NCBI GenBank assembly: GCA_046733475.1
Contig: JBKPPF010000044.1
Span: 1-7,405, forward strand
DNA: 7,405 nucleotides
Direction: 5' to 3'
DNA from: DATEOR01 sp046733475
Lineage (GTDB): Bacteria; Actinomycetota; Thermoleophilia; Gaiellales; Gaiellaceae
This document shows positions 5,759 to 7,405 of this stretch, piece by piece. How positions within the stretch are numbered: position 1 is the first letter of the stretch; each line of letters begins with the position of its first letter. The position numbers were made by a program, and so were the translations under genes. The notes below the pieces were generated by a model that was not told the DNA's origin, made no database searches, and worked only from the letters and a program-made list of their open reading frames with translations.

Positions 5759-5767
5759 TGGTACGAT
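5759..5767 (+). promoter_or_regulatory. Putative extended -10 promoter for rpmJ-rpsM-rpsK-rpsD-rpoA
   Basis: TGGTACGAT combines an upstream TG dinucleotide with a TACGAT -10 hexamer, a form that can work without a good -35. No convincing -35 lies 16-18 nt upstream. The site is in the only sizeable gap of the window, between the spc and alpha operons, where a promoter is expected. Transcription would start near 5773-5775. TTCTGG occurs twice just upstream (5745-5750 and 5756-5761). Confidence 0.4.
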
Positions 5768-5775
5768 TGACGGTC

Positions 5776-5809
5776 GCGGCCGGGCCGTGTCTTAGCCGTG
5801 GCTCGCCGC
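5776..5809 (+). promoter_or_regulatory. Hairpin in the rpmJ leader
   Basis: GCGGC (5776-5780) and GGGCC (5782-5786) pair with GGCTC (5800-5804) and GCCGC (5805-5809): ten pairs with one bulged C (5781), one G-U pair and a 13-nt loop. It begins where the putative transcript would start and ends 8 nt before the rpmJ ATG. The alpha operon leader is the target of S4 repression in E. coli, so a ribosomal-protein leader RNA is possible, but no known motif is recognised. No U-run follows, so it is not a terminator. Confidence 0.35.
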
Positions 5810-5817
5810 ACCTTCTC

Positions 5818-5931
5818 ATGAAAGTCAGAGCATCCGTCAAACCAATGTGTGACCGCTGCCGCGTGATCAAGCGGCACGGCAAGGTGCTGGTCATTTGCAC
5901 CAATCCCAGGCACAAGCAGCGACAGGGCTGA
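5818..5931 (+). CDS. rpmJ: 50S ribosomal protein L36, zinc-binding form
   Basis: L36 is the smallest large-subunit protein and binds 23S rRNA near the base of the L7/L12 stalk. The 37-residue product starts MKVRASVKPMCDRC and ends NPRHKQRQG, matching the family end to end. C11, C14, C27 and H32 form the zinc site, so this is the C+ paralogue. ATG 5818 is fixed by the conserved MKVR start. No Shine-Dalgarno is present: the bases before the ATG (CACCTTCTC) are pyrimidine-rich. Codons such as AGA, AAA, CCA, ATT, AAT and CGA make it less GC-rich than its neighbours, and small size alone may account for this. infA, its usual upstream partner in Gram-positive genomes, is absent here. rpsM follows 12 nt later. 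Confidence 0.95.
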   Translation: MKVRASVKPMCDRCRVIKRHGKVLVICTNPRHKQRQG

Positions 5932-5938
5932 GGAAGGA
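5931..5938 (+). promoter_or_regulatory. Shine-Dalgarno for rpsM (fixes the TTG start)
   Basis: AGGAAGGA begins on the last base of the rpmJ stop and ends 5 nt before TTG 5944. It supports the TTG start. Confidence 0.75.
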
Positions 5939-5943
5939 ACGAA

Positions 5944-6327
5944 TTGGCACGAATTGCAGGAGTTAATCTTCCGCGCGAGAAGCGCCTCGAGGTCGGATTG
6001 ACGTACATCTACGGCATCGGCCCGGCGACCGCGCGCAAGGTCTGCGCCGAGCTCGGGCTCTCCGCCGACGAGAAGGTGCGCGACCTCACCGATCCAGAGA
6101 TCACCAAGCTTCGCAACTACATCGACGGCAATCTCCAGGTGGAGGGCGACCTTCGCCGTGAGCGCTCGCAGGCGATCAAGCGGCTCCAGGAGATTGGTAC
6201 CTATCGCGGCTTCCGTCACCGGCGCGGCCTGCCGGTGAACGGCCAGCGCACGAAGACGAACGCGCGCACGCGCAAGGGCCCGAAGAAGACAGTGGGGCGG
6301 GGCAAGAAGGCCCCGACGAAGACTTAA
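5944..6327 (+). CDS. rpsM: 30S ribosomal protein S13
   Basis: S13 lies in the 30S head, forms intersubunit bridges with L5 and 23S rRNA, and touches the P-site tRNA through its basic tail. The 127-residue length is normal. The N-terminus MARIAGVNLPREKR and the helix-hairpin-helix-like GIGPATARKVCAELGL are followed by the signature GTYRGFRHRRGLPVNGQRT and a Lys/Arg-rich tail ending GRGKKAPTKT. Translation starts at TTG 5944, set by the conserved N-terminus and the Shine-Dalgarno at 5931-5938. The stop overlaps the rpsK start as TAATG. Confidence 0.98.
   Translation: MARIAGVNLPREKRLEVGLTYIYGIGPATARKVCAELGLSADEKVRDLTDPEITKLRNYIDGNLQVEGDLRRERSQAIKRLQEIGTYRGFRHRRGLPVNGQRTKTNARTRKGPKKTVGRGKKAPTKT
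6298..6315 (+). promoter_or_regulatory. 6-bp GC hairpin at the end of rpsM, before rpsK
   Basis: CGGGGC (6298-6303) pairs with GCCCCG (6310-6315) around AAGAAG. It ends 11 nt before the rpsK ATG, which has no clear Shine-Dalgarno. It could be chance in GC-rich DNA. Confidence 0.3.
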
Positions 6328-6731
6328 TGGCACCTCCACGCAAGCAAGCGACGAAGGGCCGCGCGCGCCGCCGTGTCAAGAAGAACATCGCCATTGGCCA
6401 GGCGCACATCAAGACCTCCTTCAACAACACGATCGTCACGCTCACGGACAAGGACGGCAACGTCATCGCCTGGGAGAGCGCCGGCTCCGCCGGGTTCAAG
6501 GGCTCCCGCAAGTCGACGCCGTTCGCGGCCCAGGTGACCGCCGACTCCTGCGCGAAGAAGGGCATGGAGCATGGCCTGCAGAAGGTCGAGGTCTTCGTCA
6601 AGGGCCCGGGCTCGGGCCGCGAGACGGCGATCCGCTCGCTCCAGGCCGCCGGTCTCGAGATCCTCGGCGTCCGTGACGTCTCCCCGCAGGCCCACAACGG
6701 CGTGCGCCCCAAGAAGAGACGGAGAGTCTGA
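6327..6731 (+). CDS. rpsK: 30S ribosomal protein S11
   Basis: S11 is a platform protein near the mRNA exit (Shine-Dalgarno helix) and the E site. The 134-residue protein has a basic N-terminus, the core block GQAHIKTSFNNTIVTLTD (24-41), SAGSAGFKGSRKSTPFAAQ (51-69) and the C-terminus ILGVRDVSPQAHNGVRPKKR. The HNG at 123-125 is the Asn-Gly site that becomes isoaspartate in E. coli S11. The more common form here is HNGCRPPKRRRV, so Val instead of Cys and Lys instead of Pro are small departures. The ATG overlaps the rpsM stop (TAATG), with no strong Shine-Dalgarno, and the stop overlaps rpsD (TGATG). Confidence 0.98.
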   Translation: MAPPRKQATKGRARRRVKKNIAIGQAHIKTSFNNTIVTLTDKDGNVIAWESAGSAGFKGSRKSTPFAAQVTADSCAKKGMEHGLQKVEVFVKGPGSGRETAIRSLQAAGLEILGVRDVSPQAHNGVRPKKRRRV

Positions 6732-7351
6732 TGGCGCGCTCACTCGGTCCCAAGTGCAAGCAGTGCCGCCGGGAGGGCATGAAGCTCTTCCTGAAGGGCG
6801 AGCGCTGCCTGACAGAGAAGTGCGCCGTCGAGCGCCGCAGCTACCCGCCGGGTGAGCACGGCCGCGGCCGCATCAAGCAGTCGGAGTACCTCCTGCAGCT
6901 CCGCGAGAAGCAGAAGGCGCGCCGCTACTACGGCATTCTCGAGAAGCAGTTCCGCAATTACTACGAGAAGGCCGCCAAGGCCCAGGGCATCACGGGCGAG
7001 GCGCTCCTGCGCATGCTCGAGACGCGCCTCGACAACGTCGTCTACCGCCTCGGCTTCGCGGCCTCGCGGGCCCAGGCGCGCCAGATCATCCGCCACGGCC
7101 ACTTCCAGGTGAACGGTCGGCGCGTGAACATCCCGAGCTTCCAGGTGAGGCCCAACGACGTGGTCTCCGTGAAGGCCGGAAGCCCGGTCGAGCAGGTCGT
7201 CCGGGATGCAACAGACCTGACCGCGTCGGTCGCGTCGTGGCTGCAGGCCGACCACGACAACCTGACCGGCAAGGTCCTGAAGCTGCCCGAGAGGACGGAC
7301 ATCGACACGCCCGTCCAGGAGCAGCTCATCGTCGAGCTTTACAGCAAGTAA
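6731..7351 (+). CDS. rpsD: 30S ribosomal protein S4, four-cysteine type
   Basis: S4 is a primary 16S rRNA-binding protein that nucleates 30S assembly, lies at the mRNA entrance beside S5, and represses its own operon in several bacteria. The 206-residue length is standard. C9, C12, C26 and C31 near the N-terminus form a zinc-binding C+ knuckle. The S4 RNA-binding domain spans about residues 96-160, including LETRLDNVVYRLGFAASRAQ (96-115) and RHGHFQVNGRRVNIPS, and the protein ends in QEQLIVELYSK as expected. ATG 6731 overlaps the rpsK stop (TGATG), with GGAG at 6721-6724 six nt upstream. It sits directly before rpoA, the standard alpha-operon order. Confidence 0.98.
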   Translation: MARSLGPKCKQCRREGMKLFLKGERCLTEKCAVERRSYPPGEHGRGRIKQSEYLLQLREKQKARRYYGILEKQFRNYYEKAAKAQGITGEALLRMLETRLDNVVYRLGFAASRAQARQIIRHGHFQVNGRRVNIPSFQVRPNDVVSVKAGSPVEQVVRDATDLTASVASWLQADHDNLTGKVLKLPERTDIDTPVQEQLIVELYSK

Positions 7352-7360
7352 TCCGGAACA

Positions 7361-7368
7361 AAGGAAGG
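7361..7368 (+). promoter_or_regulatory. Shine-Dalgarno for rpoA
   Basis: AAGGAAGG lies in the 18-nt rpsD-rpoA gap. Its AAGGA part ends 4 nt before ATG 7370, which supports that start over the in-frame ATG at 7391. Confidence 0.65.
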
Positions 7369-7369
7369 C

Positions 7370-7405
7370 ATGGCTACACGAACTTCTCTCATGGAATTCC
7401 AGGTG
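7370..7405 (+). CDS. rpoA: RNA polymerase alpha subunit, N-terminal start only (runs off window)
   Basis: Only twelve codons are visible (MATRTSLMEFQV), so identity rests mainly on position directly after rpsD and on the MEFQ-type N-terminus common to bacterial RpoA. Alpha dimerises to nucleate RNA polymerase assembly, and its C-terminal domain contacts UP elements and activators. The preferred start is ATG 7370 with a nearby Shine-Dalgarno; ATG 7391 is the alternative and would remove seven residues. The rest of the gene, and presumably rplQ, lie beyond the window. Confidence 0.85.
   Translation, partial: MATRTSLMEFQV

Noticed and set aside
5776..5817. Intrinsic terminator after map
   Set aside because: There is a hairpin but no U-run after it; the downstream bases are mixed pyrimidines leading straight into rpmJ.
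5767..5820. In-frame TTG 17 codons upstream of rpmJ as an extended start
   Set aside because: L36 starts at MKVR across bacteria; the TTG overlaps the putative -10 and would lie upstream of the transcript start.
6330..6338. CACCTCC in rpsK codons 2-4, identical to the 16S anti-Shine-Dalgarno
   Set aside because: Follows from coding Ala-Pro-Pro; a seven-base match is expected by chance, and no partner site nearby gives a convincing fold.
1..7405. A novel defence, mobile or biosynthetic system
   Set aside because: Every reading frame of substance belongs to a known spc/alpha operon gene in standard order; no accessory genes, repeats arrays or insertion signs are present.

Overview
This 7.4 kb window is a conserved ribosomal-protein gene cluster: the distal spc operon followed by the alpha operon, all on the + strand. 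The order is rplE (3' end) - rpsZ - rpsH - rplF - rplR - rpsE - rpmD - rplO - secY - adk - map - [79 nt gap] - rpmJ - rpsM - rpsK - rpsD - rpoA (5' end). Two genes too short for ordinary ORF calling, rpmD (59 aa) and rpmJ (37 aa), are present and intact. No mobile element, tRNA, rRNA, CRISPR array or foreign island was seen. The only gap above 50 nt is 5739-5817.

The organism is a high-GC bacterium, by eye in the mid-60s % GC with mostly G/C-ending codons. Gene order secY-adk-map, zinc-type (four-cysteine) S14, S4 with four cysteines, a short-LID adenylate kinase and frequent TTG starts fit a deep-branching actinobacterium (Thermoleophilia-like is my best guess). This is inference from gene content and protein style, not a computed phylogeny.

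Layout. Positions 1-5738 form one tightly packed unit. Most junctions are overlaps or abutments: TGATG at rplF/rplR, TTGA at rplR/rpsE, a 32-nt out-of-frame overlap at rpsE/rpmD, TAG-ATG abutments at rpmD/rplO and rplO/secY, and ATGA at adk/map. Such spacing implies strong translational coupling. In the gap after map an extended -10 promoter-like sequence and a hairpin precede rpmJ-rpsM-rpsK-rpsD-rpoA, where coupling continues (TAATG at rpsM/rpsK, TGATG at rpsK/rpsD). infA, which lies between map and rpmJ in many Gram-positive genomes, is not there.

The genes supply parts of both ribosomal subunits, the SecY channel, adenylate kinase, methionine aminopeptidase and the RNA polymerase alpha subunit. 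Together they couple ribosome output to protein export, nascent-chain processing, nucleotide balance and transcription.

No new biological system is evident. The non-routine signals are RNA-level and tail-level. Perfect or near-perfect hairpins sit directly upstream of Shine-Dalgarno sequences at rplE/rpsZ (11 bp), rpmD/rplO (7 bp) and rplO/secY (9 bp with a GAAA loop). S5 and L15 carry long acidic low-complexity C-terminal tails, and the S5 tail overprints the start of rpmD. The rpmJ leader is structured and has no Shine-Dalgarno.
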